NCBI RefSeq assembly: GCF_030463565.1
Contig: NC_134643.1
Location: 123,114,309 to 123,178,308 of the forward strand
Reading direction: 5' to 3'
DNA: 64,000 bases
Origin: Pelecanus crispus
Taxonomy: Eukaryota; Chordata; Aves; Pelecaniformes; Pelecanidae
Position numbers and translations under genes: made by a program. Shown here piece by piece: positions 44,201-58,225 of the stretch; within the stretch, counting starts at the first letter, position 1, and each line of letters begins with the position of its first letter. The notes under the pieces were generated by a model. That model did no database searches, was not told the DNA's origin, and saw only the letters and a list, made by a program, of their open reading frames with translations.

Positions 44201-46963
44201 TGATAACTACATTAGCAAAGCTAGCAATCTGAGGAAGAAAATCAACACGAAAATAAATGTGTTGGTAATTCTGTAAGCTAATAAACCTACGAGCTATAAA
44301 TCAGAACAATATAGTCCATTCTTTTCTCTCATCCCTGGCAGACTTTTACAGTTGCCCTTGGAGGGTGCTCTTTATGTAATCCCTGTACCCCCACTACACA
44401 TACTCGCTGATCTTTTGCTATCAACATATAGTTTCTATTCCTGTCTTCATGTTAATTATCTTGTCCTAGCCCTTACTTACAACAGGGATAAACATCTTGA
44501 AGTTATCTAGAACGAACAATCATGCTTACTGGTTTCATTTTCCTAGTGGTTGGGAAAGTAGAGGGAGGGGCAGACAATAAAGTATAAAGAGCTTCCAGAG
44601 CTATCCATGCATGTCTAGGGTCAGCCAGCTCTGCTCTGTGTGCACTAGCGTGCACCTGAATTCAGGCGACCTTCTAACCTGCACTGTTCCATCAGCGCAG
44701 GAGCAGGGGTGCTATGCGTCTGCATGGGACAGCCACGCTGAAGGACAGAATGGGAAAAGCTAATAAATGTTCCTTCCTAAAACTTAACACTCATGTAGAG
44801 TGTGGCTTCAGCATGCATTCAGGTAAAAACAAAAAATCCCCAGAACTTGGACCCACTGAAAAAGTAAGGAAGTTTAACATATGAAGGGCTAATGAGCACG
44901 TCCTTGACAGTGTATTTTTCTCTACCACCTTTAAGGGTGCTCTGCAAACTAACACTGCCATCAGGAAATGGTAACATTCTCCATCATGGGAAAACCTTCT
45001 TTTCCCTGCCCTTGGGATTCAAGAAGTAGGTTGTTTTTATGGGGAGGTTTGTGTTGTGGGGTTTGTTTTGTTTTGAAAGTTACTTAATGAGCAAGAGAAG
45101 TCACATCAATGCTGGCTGGCTCAACCAAAGAGCCAGGAGTGAGGGCAGTGAGTTAAGTCACTTGCCTTAAAATGTCTGCACAGTTCTTAGTCTCATTTTA
45201 CTAGCCAAAAATGAATCAACACCCCCCCGCCAGCAAAAAATGCCCCCCAAAACAAAGACAACTGAAAGGAAACCTGGACTTGATTTCTTTCTGCAAGTCT
45301 GACAGGATTTGTTATGAAGTAAAATTAACTGGCAGACCAATCATACTTGAGTGTACTTTTCTCCTCCAAATCCTTACAATAGCCTAAGCATTGAGAGACT
45401 GGCAACCTCGATGTCTAATCCAGAACACTGGAATGGCTATACATCTACTGATGCAGTCAGGCAGTAACACAGCCCTTAACTTAGCTGTACAAGTTTCCCT
45501 CATACCAGCAAACTCAGATCAGAAACACAGGGAGAAGAAGGGAGTCAGAATTATACAACTGAAAACATTAATGGACAGTTTCTTCTGCTTTGTGGTTATG
45601 AAAAACCTTATGTTTTTCAAAGTTGCATACTCGTTGATTTTATAGTCTATGCGTTCATCAGATCATCAGAAAGATATTACAAGTGAAATAAGTATATACA
45701 CTGAGTTATTACATCAGCAGAGAAATAATCTGCAACAAAACACCTTTTTAACAAGCAAAAAAAGCCTTTAGTATTCCAGAATAAACCGTACAAATAATAT
45801 CTGCAAATCTATTTACAGTAAAGAAATCACACAGAGCACAGCAATACAAGTACACAAACTGGTTTTCCAAATTACACAGAGCTACGTGCAGTGTATTAAG
45901 TCAAGGTAACACCCACACAATGACAAAATGGAAAAAGGGGCATGAAGCATGGTGTTAAGACTGTCATCATCAGCTCCTCTCATTAACTTTGTTTATAATG
46001 TGGAACAGTAAGCACATGACCATTCACTATTTCATATGCTTATAAGTGTTTTAGTCACTGAATTTCCAGTTATAAAAATAGAGACAAAAATTTGTGCAGT
46101 TTTAACAAAATTTAAGCATCTGATCCCACATAATAGGGTACACAAAAGAAAAGCCTATCTGTCTGTACCACACCAAGTTATGTCAAATACTATATAGGAA
46201 TGCCATTTGAAAAAAGTATTCAATGGCTATAAAACTCTGGCCAATATTTTCATATCACTAGTTCAGCACAATTATCACTAGCATACTTTGTATATTAGCA
46301 TAGATGCTGACTGCAGATAGACATGGCTGGACTCAGTTGACAATAAAAATTAAAGGCCATGCATCTGAGGTAAGGTGCCACCACTGTTTTAGACTTTTTA
46401 GACTTTTAGCTGTTCCAGGAAAACCTTTTCCTCTTCCAAACAGAAAACAGAGCAATGAGTGACCATTTTCTAAGATGTTAGGCAAAACATGTAAAAGCAA
46501 GCAGAAAAGCTATGAAGATTCTGCACCTTTACTAAAGATGGTACACATACTTAAGACCCAAGACTCAAATACCTTTATATACCTAAAATTATAGAACGAT
46601 AAATGCCAATCAAACCAGGTTTTTCAAAAAACACTACCTATTTTTCCTGTATTTATATCTCTTTAAATTTTCTGATTCACATTAATTACAAAATTATCTA
46701 CAGGTAATATATTTACAGTAGAAAGAGCATATCATGAAACACAGTCTTTCTGCAGTAATTGTGTAGGTTGACTAAAAAAGGGAAGCAGAAAGTTCTTGCA
46801 AGGTCCATCATAAGTGTTCCCCCTACCCCCACCACAGAGAGAGAATTTGGTTTCAAATAATCACAACAACCTTCAAGATAAGATGCTTCTTAAAAGTGTA
46901 TGAAAATACCTGAAAAAGACTGTCCAGCAATATTACAGTTCAACCCATTACGCGTTGGAAGCA

Positions 46964-47009
46964 GGGCGGGGGGTGGGGGGGGGGGGGGGGGGTGGGGGTG
47001 GGGGGGGGG
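46964..47009 (+). repeat. Poly-G tract
   Basis: A 46-bp run of G broken only by one C and a few T, including an uninterrupted run of about 18 G. The ORFs here encode only polyglycine or polyproline and are artefacts. Confidence 0.9.
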
Positions 47010-48726
47010 CTGCAAGAAAAAAAATCCACAAAATAAAAAGCCAAAGACCAATATGATAATCTTTAACCAAGACAAATGTAAACAAGATCATTCCCATGGC
47101 CGGATGCAGTTTCAGTGTTGATTATTTACTTCTATTTAAGGCGGAAAGGGGAAAGAAAAGGCAATGAGGACAATAGGAGAGTCTATAACTCATCACGTAA
47201 GCGGTGCACACGCCACACTAGAAAAGGCTAACTATGGAAAGGGAAGGGCAGGAAATCCTGAAACAACTCTTCTAACTTAAACTTGTTGAAGGCTTCTATA
47301 AATATAGATATCTATATAAATCCTTTCCTCAGAGTGGAGATTAAAAAAGGGGAAGAGAGGAAAATTCTCCAAAGATCATCTATATTTATTATGAACTAAA
47401 AAAGAACAAGGGCTTTTAAACCAAAATGTGTTAACAGGCCATTTTTGCATACTATAGAAAAAGCATCTGTAAACTATTTACAGCAGAATTGAAGGAAGTT
47501 ATTTGTTACAAAAGTGTTCCTGCACCCCCCAAGGTATAAAGTAACATCTCATAAGCACTGCGTAACTATGAAATAAAGGAAGTATGAGGTATTCTTCCTA
47601 CCACTGTAACTAGGAAAAAAAATCATCAGCAGTCTGACCTTTTCAAGGTTATTTATTTGAATACCAGCATGGGAAAAAAAAATCTAGACAGTAATTAACA
47701 GATCAGTGGATTTGCAAGATAAAACAATTTAAGAAAGATGGGACGCACTATACATATCAGCCACTAAAACAAAAAACGGCCCTTCAGATAATTATTTCTT
47801 GAGTGAGGGGGCACCTTCTGAAGATGAACACTTTGTTTTTTAAAGAGGGAACAGCTGTAAAGTTATTTATAAGTTAGATTCAGCACAGGGAGAGGTCCAG
47901 GGGATAGGGCACATGCTTACAGTTGGATTCATGCATTCTTTAAGCACGTCATACATATTCTGACACTTAGCACAGCTGGAGCGCTGCACTCCAATGCTGC
48001 CTCTGCACATCGCCCATGCATTAGGGTGGGCTAAGGGGCACTGAGGAAATGTTGGTGCTGAGCTTGTACACTAGTATCTAAAAGAGACCACGTTTGAAGA
48101 CTGAACGGGGACCAAATTTCAGAGAAATGAGCCTTTAACCTTTAGGTGTTAACCTAAAGATATTTAAATCTTGACAGTGACCTAAGTAGAACTATCTTCA
48201 GCAGCCAAAACAAGAAGTGATGAGGGATGCAAGTTCTTGCATAAAGGCAATCATGTTGTGACAGCATACAAGATATGATGTAGAATGAAAGACACAGGAA
48301 CCAAGCTCACCAAGTATCTCTCATGGTAAGAGGGAAAAAGACCCCAGTAAGTGATCCAGCAGTGTGCCACAATCCAGTCCCACAACTGAGAGTATTTTAT
48401 TCAAACCCTATCATATTGAAGCCAGTGTGGTCAAAGCTACCCAATATCCAGATGTTCCAGCAGCAAGCACACACTTTCAAAGTTCCTGCGTTCCAGCCTG
48501 GAGCTGGAAGCAGCATCCACAACATGAATGAAAAGCAACATTGAACCTAAATTTGGTTCATGATTTAAAAAAATGAAGCCAATAAGCTGTGATCTGTTTT
48601 GATATACAGATTTGTAAGTACAGTGATTAAGACACAATATATTTTACAAAACATGAGTTTTTAAAAACTAAATTGAGATGATTGGGCAGCATTATGATCC
48701 AGATTCAAATAAAGACTATGTCCTCT

Positions 48727-48760
48727 AAATATATATATAAATATATATATATTATAATAT
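48727..48760. repeat. AT dinucleotide microsatellite
   Basis: ATATATATA-type sequence with interruptions (AAATATATATATAAATATAT and onward). Confidence 0.75.
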
Positions 48761-51700
48761 GTTAGAGTAAAGCTTGATGTCAGCATCCTAGTCTTAAATA
48801 TTGCTTGAGGAAAAAAATACGTGTCTGGCTCTCTGGCTTTATGAAACACATGCTGATCATCACAGCAGGATTAAAAGTCAGATGGCATTTTTCATTCAGT
48901 ATGCTTCCATATCCATTGAAACTTTTCTGAAAAGACCAAAAGAAGTCAAGATATTTTTATCTCACTTTGTACATTCTAGATAATGAACGAGATAATGATA
49001 AAAGGTCAGGACAGAGGAGAAAAAGCAGAAGGAATGAATCTGTGTCAGCTTATCTTTATTCCCTACTCAACATCTAAATCAACAGTTACCATTACAAGGA
49101 ATGAATCACTGCATATTAAAGCTTCAGATAAACCACTTTAAGAAGCCTAACTACTTTTTCTTTGAGCAACCATGGTTTTGTTTTCAAATCTGTTCCGAAA
49201 CAGTCAGACAGTATTGTAGTGGTTTTCAGACCTATGACCAAAAACCTCTGATGGGTATTTTGGATCAACTGGTTAGACAAGGAGTTCCAAAGTTTGTTAA
49301 TGCAAGAAAACCCTGAAGACAGCTGTCATTTCTACTGATGATTTTGGAGGCTGCTAGGAACATGCCACGAACCTGTGTTTTGGTATGACTTGTACTATTA
49401 CCTCTACTCCTCGATTCCAGAGTGCATTGCAATATGACATGTCTAAAACATGTTAAGTGAAAATTTCAGAACAAGTGACATATGAAGGTGGAAACCAAAA
49501 CCCAGTCATTCCTATCTGATTGTACTCAAACAGAACAAGAGGTTCTGAGCTGCAATGAATCTTCCATGATCACATCTGGGAAATCAAATCAGTTCACCAT
49601 GGCTAGTGAAACAAAACAGTAGTAAGCAGGGAAGGATACAGCAGTATTCATTCACTCCTCAGTTCCACCTGTATTTTCCTATTGGAAGGTCTTGCACTTC
49701 TGCAATCTGGAGTTTCTTCAGAACAGATGCACACGCCTCAAGGCTAACGAAAGTAAAGGCGGCAGTGGGCTACCACTGCAATGAACACTTTATCTACTCC
49801 CGCAACATAACAACAAGGTGCTACCTTTATTCAAACTAGTGGTCCCTCCTCACAGAAGCTGTTTCTCAACATTACTCTGGTAGACTTTTGAGAATTTGGG
49901 TATAGTCTTACACCCAAAGACAATACACAGGTGTCATTCTGTGGACTACTCCCCCTCACAGATGGAGTACAGCTGATTCAAAATCTTCAAGAGCTATTAT
50001 TACTCTTTGATGACATTTGCTGAAGTAGCATACCGGCTTGCCTACAGTCTGATTACTTTACAGCAACTTTGGAGCGCTTTCTTTTGAATAAAAAAAAATT
50101 GTGGAGAATGGTTTGGAACAATCAATCAGTCTTCCCTCATGCGACCTCCAAAACCTGTGATACAATTTTATTTACTATTTAATCAATAATTCCTGGAAGT
50201 TCCAACCTTATTTCTTCTCCCTTCACTTAAAAATTTCACCTATTAAAGACATGTGAATTGCAACCCAGTCTTGCTCCAATGAATGCCAGTTAACTTACTA
50301 ATTTTCTTGATCTTAATCCAATGACTTTTCACATGACAGAAGAAAAAAAACTTCCAGAAGGTTACCTGCATCTATTATTATTATTTCAAAAGGAGAATAA
50401 AGAAGAAATCCTACTCAAATTAGTTCTTAATGCAATTACAAACGTTTATTTGAAGTCTGAAACTACAGACTGTACCCTGAAGCTGTATGTCCTTTCAGCA
50501 GAAAGCCATAATGCCAAGGGATCCAGAGTTTTGACCACAGAAGTGTGCATCACCTATGGACGTCAGTGAGGTTTCTATGAAGCCAAGTGCTGAATTCAGC
50601 CATTTCATTGCACACAGAAGCTATCCACTCCACAATTATTCCACTGAGGGATTAAAAAAAGATTCAAACAACCCACTGATGATTTTTTTTTAAATGCAGA
50701 TTACAAAAGCACTGCCAAGAAATAAAGTAGCTGTTTTTACTGAATAGACTTTTACAAGATTTTTTTTTTTTTTAATAGGAGCTTAAAATATATGAACTGT
50801 TGTCATGCTTGCATTATGTAGCCTACATATGTTCAAACAGAGTATGAACAGCGGTGCTCTATCACAGAAGGGCTATTTACAGATTCAACGTGTGACAGTT
50901 TTCCAGCCAACCAACTGAAAAATAAATACCTACAGTGTGCTTATTCCTTCCTTGGAAAAATCCATGACTTACACTTCCATTTCCAAGCATTAAACACTAA
51001 ATTCCTGTTCACTGACTGGTAACATAAAAGTAGTAATTTGGAAATTCCACTACAGAATGTTTGAGTAACCAACTAGACTCATTTAGAGAACTTTTTAATA
51101 TGGCAAGTATATTCCAAAATTTAAACTCTTTTTCCAACATGTTTCCACTCCTGCAAGGAATTTACTCAAATGATCCACAGTGAATGAGGGCAAAATTGTA
51201 ATCCATTTAACTATTCTGGAAGGAAATAAACATTTTCATACAGTGTTATTTACTGGCAACTATTTTTCTATCCATATTAAAAACACCATTCCACCTCGAA
51301 AAATTACTTCTAAGTGCTAAAAACTAGCATCCAAAAGTTTGCAAAACTGCAGTGACTAAATAGAATAGTGGACTTAAAAAAAAGTAAGTATCTTAGGATT
51401 TTATATGCTGAGAGCAGTTTAGAAAAGATAAACAACTTCTGTTTAATTAAGTTTGTTTCATCGAGAAAAGTATTTTTAATAAGAGGCAAAACCAGAACAA
51501 GTAAATAAGAACTGCATAGCATTCTGTCAGTCCTTATGGACAGATTATACAAGCAGAGGCTATTCAAACACTAACACCTGTGCAAACCAGTATCTTAAAC
51601 TGTTCGTGAATAAACCTGATGAGGAAAGAATGGAGCCCTGTACAGAAAAGTCTCCAAGAAATCTCTCTACTTTGTTCAAGAGGTGACATTGTTAACCTGA

Positions 51701-53330
51701 ACTGAGCAACCACAATGCTCAGTTATCACCAATTCATGTAATTCCACCTGAAAGCCTGATCAGCACCAGAATTCCTTCCCACTCATCCATACCTCACAGC
51801 CATTCTGCACTTGGGAGCTACAAACCATTCAGTCCAGATTGTGTCTCTTTGGAAAACACAAGAGCAGAGCAAAGAATTACTTATGACTGCTGTATACCTA
51901 GGAAGTATGTTAGAAAGCCCATAAAGTTTGTTCTCACCTGGAAAGCAGAAAACAGTCATTAGCAAATAGCATCTTAAAAGGTTAGGAATTTCCGAGGAGC
52001 ACTCTACGTTCACTCAGAGGATTACTAAGAGCCTATAACCCTACATTCAGACATCATTCAGGGATAATCTCCTTGGGACATTACTTAATCCTTTAAAGAA
52101 TGATCTGGGGAAAAAAAAGGCATTGTTTATTGTGTTTTACTTTGAAAGAGCTCCTTCATGCAAGTATAAATCCACAGAAGAAAAGTGTCCCTTAAAGTGA
52201 TAGGGAGAGTTTTCTCAAAGTCATCAGACAGCAGGCAAAAGATAGACTGTCTTGACCTCTTAGCAAGTTTCAATCAAGTATGATACTGGGATAAAGGGTA
52301 AAAGGTCAGCATTTGTGATCAGAGTTGTGTGAAAATATCAGGGACTGGGCAGAGTAGGAAGACCAAGGAAGAAGCATGCAGAACTCGGCTGTCAGCTATT
52401 TTGCTTGGCAGAAGCCAGCCAGGCAGCGTATGTGGGCCTCCAGACAAGCTAGAACAAATGTCAGCACATGCCACAGGATGTAAAGGGAGAATTCAGAACT
52501 TTGTAGAAGGTAATGGCCAAGTACACAAATGCAAAGCAAGACAGGCATTTTTTCCACAATCTGTGAAGTATGCTTAGCATACAAAGGAATCTGCAAGCTT
52601 TAGGGTCTCACTTAATCCACACGCTATAATAAAATTTTAAAAATAAAAATCATTGAAGTTACCTTAGGGAAAAAAATTGTCTTGGTTTTCCAGGAGTTTC
52701 CAGAGCTCAAACCAAAAGTTAAGAATGAGTGAGGACTAAGGATAATTTAAAAGGACCATATCCTAACTTGTACATAAAGGCTGAAATGCATACTAAGCAA
52801 GCAACGTGAATCTGAAAAGTATATATGGCACAGTATGCACACTTTTGGTTTTAAGAGTGAGTGTGCAAAGGCCAGAAGTGACAGAAAGAATTACGAGTGG
52901 CTATCTGGGGCACGGTAAAGTGGACTAAAATTGAGGAGAAAAAAAAAGAATCCAAATGGATGGAAGAGTGCAGTGATAGGTTCAAGCTTGGTTCCGTATC
53001 CAGACCAGGGGAGGACAGTATTCAGCTCGATGGTATCTTGTATGGCTAAGAATTCACTTTTAAGAGCCCTTTCTTGTCATTAAATTTCTTCAGATGTATT
53101 TAACTGAAAGAGACACCCATCCACTTTCCAAAAAATTCAAAGTTAAAGCACCATTCCTTTACATTGCCCTCTTTCAAAAATAGCCCAGTAAGTTAGCAAA
53201 ACACAGTTCAGTACAGCTAAACATGAAAAGTGAATGCAGCAGCTTTCACTTACCAAAGAACAAAATATTCAACCTATTGCAGTAGACCTAACTAGTCTAA
53301 TCAAGAATATACCCATGTGCAAGCTGTTGC

Positions 53331-53403
53331 CCACAAAAAAACAAACCCACAAACAACAAAAAACCCCCACACCAAACAAACAAAAAAACAAAACACAAAC
53401 CAA
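53331..53403 (+). repeat. A/C-rich low-complexity tract
   Basis: About 73 bp consisting of A and C only (CAAA, CAAAC, ACCCCC-type units). On the minus strand it is T/G-rich like the tracts at 18.4 and 41.0 kb. Confidence 0.8.
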
Positions 53404-56400
53404 TTTCCTATGCAGCCCCCTTAAAGAACTTGGATGCAACCATCTTTGGCAGAAACAGCTCTTGTCAAGGAAGAGGAAGCAGCAAAAAGTGAGACTTGTC
53501 AGTCATTCAATACTCACAGCTTCATATCTATGAAAGGATGTCAGTAAGTCCAAGCAACTCCCTTTCAAACACCAAGAGCTCCCCTAGGCTTTTGGATCAA
53601 CAGCCTGTGTCACAAAACTACTCCAGGACCCACTCGAAGGAAGACTGAAAGCTGTACTCCCTCACCCCATGCACTTTCTTCTGGCATTTCTGATATACCC
53701 TTTTAATCTTGTAATGCCATAATCATTAACACCGTTCAGATCACACTTGCCAGTGCAAAAAGCATTAATGTTCACAAGCTTCAATGCATTTGCATGGGCG
53801 AAACAAATAACAGACTGTAGAACCTGGTTGATGATTACACTGATAACATGAAAAAAGATAGATATATTCATTATCATCCAGTAAAGAAATATTTGGCCAA
53901 TTTATTGCATATGACGATACCATTTTCTATCAGTTCTCTGAACAAGTTATCAATATTGCAGTGTACATACATTATCAAATACGTAACTTGTGGAGTACCG
54001 ATGCAGAAGCCTTCATTTCTACAATTAAGTTACTTCAACTGTGCAGTCTTCGACTTTTCTTAGTTATTACCCTGAAAGTAAAAGCCTGACAGTGAGAGAA
54101 GAAAAGCAACATTTCAGAAGAGAGAGTGAAAATATCCCCCCCCCCCTTTTAAATTATGCCAGCAGGAAAAGACAGATAGAGGTAAGTTCAGGGAAGAAAG
54201 TAGAGAAATTCCCTGAGTATCTTAAAAACTTGAAAATTTCCCCCAAAATACCCACATCTTTTGTCCGATATGAAATTTCACATTTATTTCAAAATAAGCA
54301 TTTTTAGAAAGCTACGAGAAAGTCAAAGAGCAGCAACTGTAATTGCTTGCTATTCTAACTATAGCTTTTCTTATTTATGCCACATGATTCTATAAAATCA
54401 TGGAAAGCTGCACTATTTCCTGATAGCAGAAGGCAAAAGGTGGTCACTCAAATATTTCTTTGACTAATTCATTCCACTGGGTTTTCCGTAAGTGATTCAT
54501 GGCTGTACTGAACTTTCCTGGAAAACATTTCACAAAGTCTGCACAGTATGTAAAGTAGTATATTCTCATTGTCTAGTTTCTAATCATGAATGTTAAACAT
54601 CAAGAGACTCTCTCTTTAAAAACAAACAGTATGTTTTAGTGACTTCATTCTATCAAATATGATTTTGTTAACTCAAGCACTCCTATACCCAGAGTAACTG
54701 CCATCATGGCAAACATGCATGCGCTTGTTTTCCTAAAGAAGTTACTCCAGGCTTACACACAGTTCTACATGTAACTAGACTTAGTACATGCTTTAATAGT
54801 CCGTTTTCTCCTCTCTTGCCTGTCCTGACCCTGACATCACTATTTTATGTCTTGATTCTGTTCCCAGTTGAAGTTAATGCCATAACATTGCCACTTTCCT
54901 AAATGAAAGGAGGATCAAGTCCTTATCTGTAAGCTCCTCTTAGAAGGGATTTATCACTGTTTAGATGTTGCTACCAAAATGATACCACAAAAATCCTGAA
55001 ACTATCAACAAATATAAAGTTACCCATTCAGTACAACTGAAGGTAAGACTATGAGGACAGGTTACAACAATTTGACTTTATGGCAACCTTGAACGCCAGA
55101 GACTGCTAGGCTCCAGTGAAAATACAGTTTCTGCAAAAAGCAGCCTCAAAGAGCAGAGCTATCAGCAGATCTAGTTCCCTTTCGTTTAACCCAGAAGGGG
55201 CTACTGTGTTTAAATAGCAGGACACTTACCCTCCATCAAACAGTGTGTAAGAGGGAAGAGAAAAGGAACAGTCAAGTACCTACATTTGAATCCCAAATCT
55301 ATAGACACGCTCATAAACAGAATTGGAGTTTCCCAAACAATTCTTGCTTCTTTACAGAAGGGTGGTAATTATAAACATTGGCCTGATTCAAGATTTAGGT
55401 GAAAACGATGTTCCACATGGTGAGAAATTTACTCGGCCTCTTAAGAGGAACATCTCTGAGGAAACCTCTGCCAAATCCTCTGAGACAGAAGTCTTGAGAA
55501 ACTGGGAAAGAGGGTTAGGTTGGGGATGGGGGGTGAGGGGGTGTGTAATTGAAAAGAAATCTAAATGCTTACTTTCAATGCTTATTTTTCCCCCAAAAAT
55601 ACTATGAAAAAACCAAAATGTATGCATATTTTTCACTCCATTTCCTATATATCCCCATTTACTAGAACTCCAGCCTTAGATGCCCTAGGAAACAGGATTT
55701 TTTTTAAAATTTTTTTTGGTGGGTAAGGAAATTTAGAAAGAGCTTCTCTGAATATCTGCATCTTCTATTAAAAGTTTGTTCTTTTCTTGGAAGTCACAAC
55801 ACTACAAAGAATTTGTTTACATAGAGGGACTGTGAAATGTTTACAAGTTCCCTGAAACTACGTGCCCAACTGGTTTCTAAAATCCCTTGTGATGTCAGTT
55901 CAACACAGCACACACCAGTGAAGCTGACTTCAGTACTTGATCAAAGTTCTGGTTACCCTCTGTCTGATCAAGCCCAAGTCAGGAGAGTACTACTTAAACA
56001 AATAAGTCTTCAAAGTTGTTCCCAGGACCCTCATCTCCTCCCTTTTTCATAAAGAAATTTAAGGGAACATAATTTTGTTTAGTATGTAGATAAGCTCTGG
56101 GTATAGTGAAACTACATGTAACATTGTTTCACATTATTTATATCTGGGTTGCTGCCTCTATGCAATTCAAAGGCTAACAGGTTGATTTCTCTCACCAGAC
56201 ATTCTTTCCTGCTTAAAAGGGCAATTGATTACCCAATTCCTCCCTTCCCAGTCAGTCTCACAAAGCACTGCTCACATTACTCACGGCTTGAATATGACTT
56301 ACAAATTTCATTTTGATGAGAGTTTTACAGTCCTTGCTTCAGGCAAGTTCTGCTGGACTCCTATGAAGCCCCTGTTTGAAATTACTTGAAGTGTTTACAC

Positions 56401-58155
56401 TCTATGCTCTATTCATTTTTACCAATTTTAGAAACATAGGTTATCACACATATACGTAAAACAGTGCTATCAAAATAGGGTTTCAGTGTTATAAAACTGT
56501 CCCTGTTTCCCAGTGAAAGTTAAATAAAGAAATTTCAGTGTGATATTAGACATGGATGTAATTTCTCAGGTTTCCCTAGTGCTTTCAAAATTCTTGTTTA
56601 CTTGTTCTCGTAGTCCCCCAAACCCTGTTTTGGAAAATACAACCATGAAGCCTTTTCTCCAGCCAAGGAAGAAAGGCAGACAGCTCCCTTCAGGGCGCTG
56701 CCCTGAGCTATTCTTAGTCTGTTTGCTATTAATGCCACTCTCCAAGGTATTTATGAGGAACTTCATTAATGTACTGCAACAATAACGTCCTAGTCAAAGG
56801 AAAGACTACTATTGTATACTTAGCCTTTAAGTAAAAACAGAAATAAAGGCATCTTTCCCATGTGAATAGTTAAGACATATCATTTTTTCCAGATGAATTG
56901 CGTTTTGATTGAACTACTTCCATAAAAAGCTTAAAGTGTTTTGTTTCACAAGTTTGACTATGAGGAAAACACACTAATGTGCTCAGGTGTTCTTCAGAAG
57001 TTTGTGCATGATTAACAGATATTCTTTTAGGAGTCAGAGTTTCACAAACACTGTATTTTTAACCACCACAGACTGGTCACTTCTCAAAATCACTTGATTC
57101 TAACAGCCTCTAAGGAAAGCACTACCATGACTGTTTCTAAAGCCAACTCTGAAAATTTTAGCTGACATTTCAAACCTGCCAAGCAGAGCAAAAAAAAAAG
57201 CTTACAACAAGCATTTCCAGTTCTACATTATGCAACCTAAATGTTACAACAAGGCTTTTACAGACTTAAATGCAAAAGAATTAGTCTTCAAATAAGACAA
57301 TATACAATGCAAATTATTAACCAGAACAGTCAACAAAAAAGCGATACTTAAAGCAAGTGGGGAGAGGAGGTGGGAAAGGAGGGGGAAAAGAGATTAAACT
57401 ATAATGTGCAAACACATGAAAAGATTAAGCGTGTTAGAAAAAAGAAAGGGGTGGGAAGTTAATCTTACCAGCAGTTCCCTTAAGAAACCATTGTCTTGTG
57501 AATTTACAAGGGAAGCTACATTGTCAACTACCAGAAAGGGTCAGCTGCCTGTTTTGAGGCTCAGAAACTACCAGTGAAATTACAGATAAATCAGCCTGCA
57601 ACAACAAAACTTTCCAGGGCATGTTCTTCCTTATAGGGGAGAGGACAAAAACCCAACCAAGCTACTCCACATTGCTAAACTGGGAACAATTGTCTTTCAA
57701 ATTGCTCTACTGCACACTGTTTTGCCTCTAAACACAACTGCAGGATGTAGCAATCACAGTAATTCCTTTTCTGTCTGATATGGATGAGGCTCCAATATAC
57801 TATAAAATAAATACAATCAGATCTTCTGTTCAGTAGTAAACTTTGGTGTCCCACATCTATTAAAAAAATAAGATTACTCACGTCAATATTTAAGGCAACC
57901 TGGTTGGGTTGACACATTAAAACTTTTCAGCACTTATTTGCTTACGGTCATTCTTTGGTTTTAGATTTATAGATCCAACTACTATTTCCCCCCAAAGCCT
58001 CATGGTCTGTCACACAGCTAGCTTCTCGGGTCTTCCTCGCCTTTACTCCTATTAGATATACCCAACTGTTCAGAAGGAACATGGCTGACCTTCCAAGCTA
58101 ACACCACTGCTCAGCGTAACTGCTCCCAGTGCTGTGCGAATTCCTCAGTGCCACA

Positions 58156-58225
58156 ATCATAGAATCGTTTAGGTTGGAAAAGACCTTTAAGATCATCCAG
58201 TCCAACCATTAACCTACACGACCAA
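58156..58225 (-). mobile_element. Truncated CR1 LINE 3' end
   Basis: The plus strand reads ATCATAGAATCGTTTAGGTT then GGAAAAGACCTTTAAGATCATC, the reverse complement of the standard CR1 3' tail with its ATTCTATGATT end. Similarity fades after TCCAACCATTAACC, where the remainder aligns only loosely with CR1. It is a typical 5'-truncated CR1 copy of about 70 bp, with no coding part. Confidence 0.85.

Larger units (their letters stand above)
40841..58155. other. Non-coding DNA upstream of the RCAN1-4 promoter, probably a long RCAN1 intron
   Basis: AT-rich with only short chance ORFs (longest 145 residues at 43278-43715 on the minus strand, paired with an overlapping plus-strand ORF). The distal RCAN1 first exon, expected to be GC-rich and to end with DGLCR-type sequence before exon 5, is not found. 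I therefore infer that this is intron 1 sequence and that exon 1 lies beyond the right edge. It holds the low-complexity tracts listed separately. Confidence 0.5.

Noticed and set aside
46890..47121. Polyproline and polyglycine ORFs
   Set aside because: Produced by the poly-G tract.
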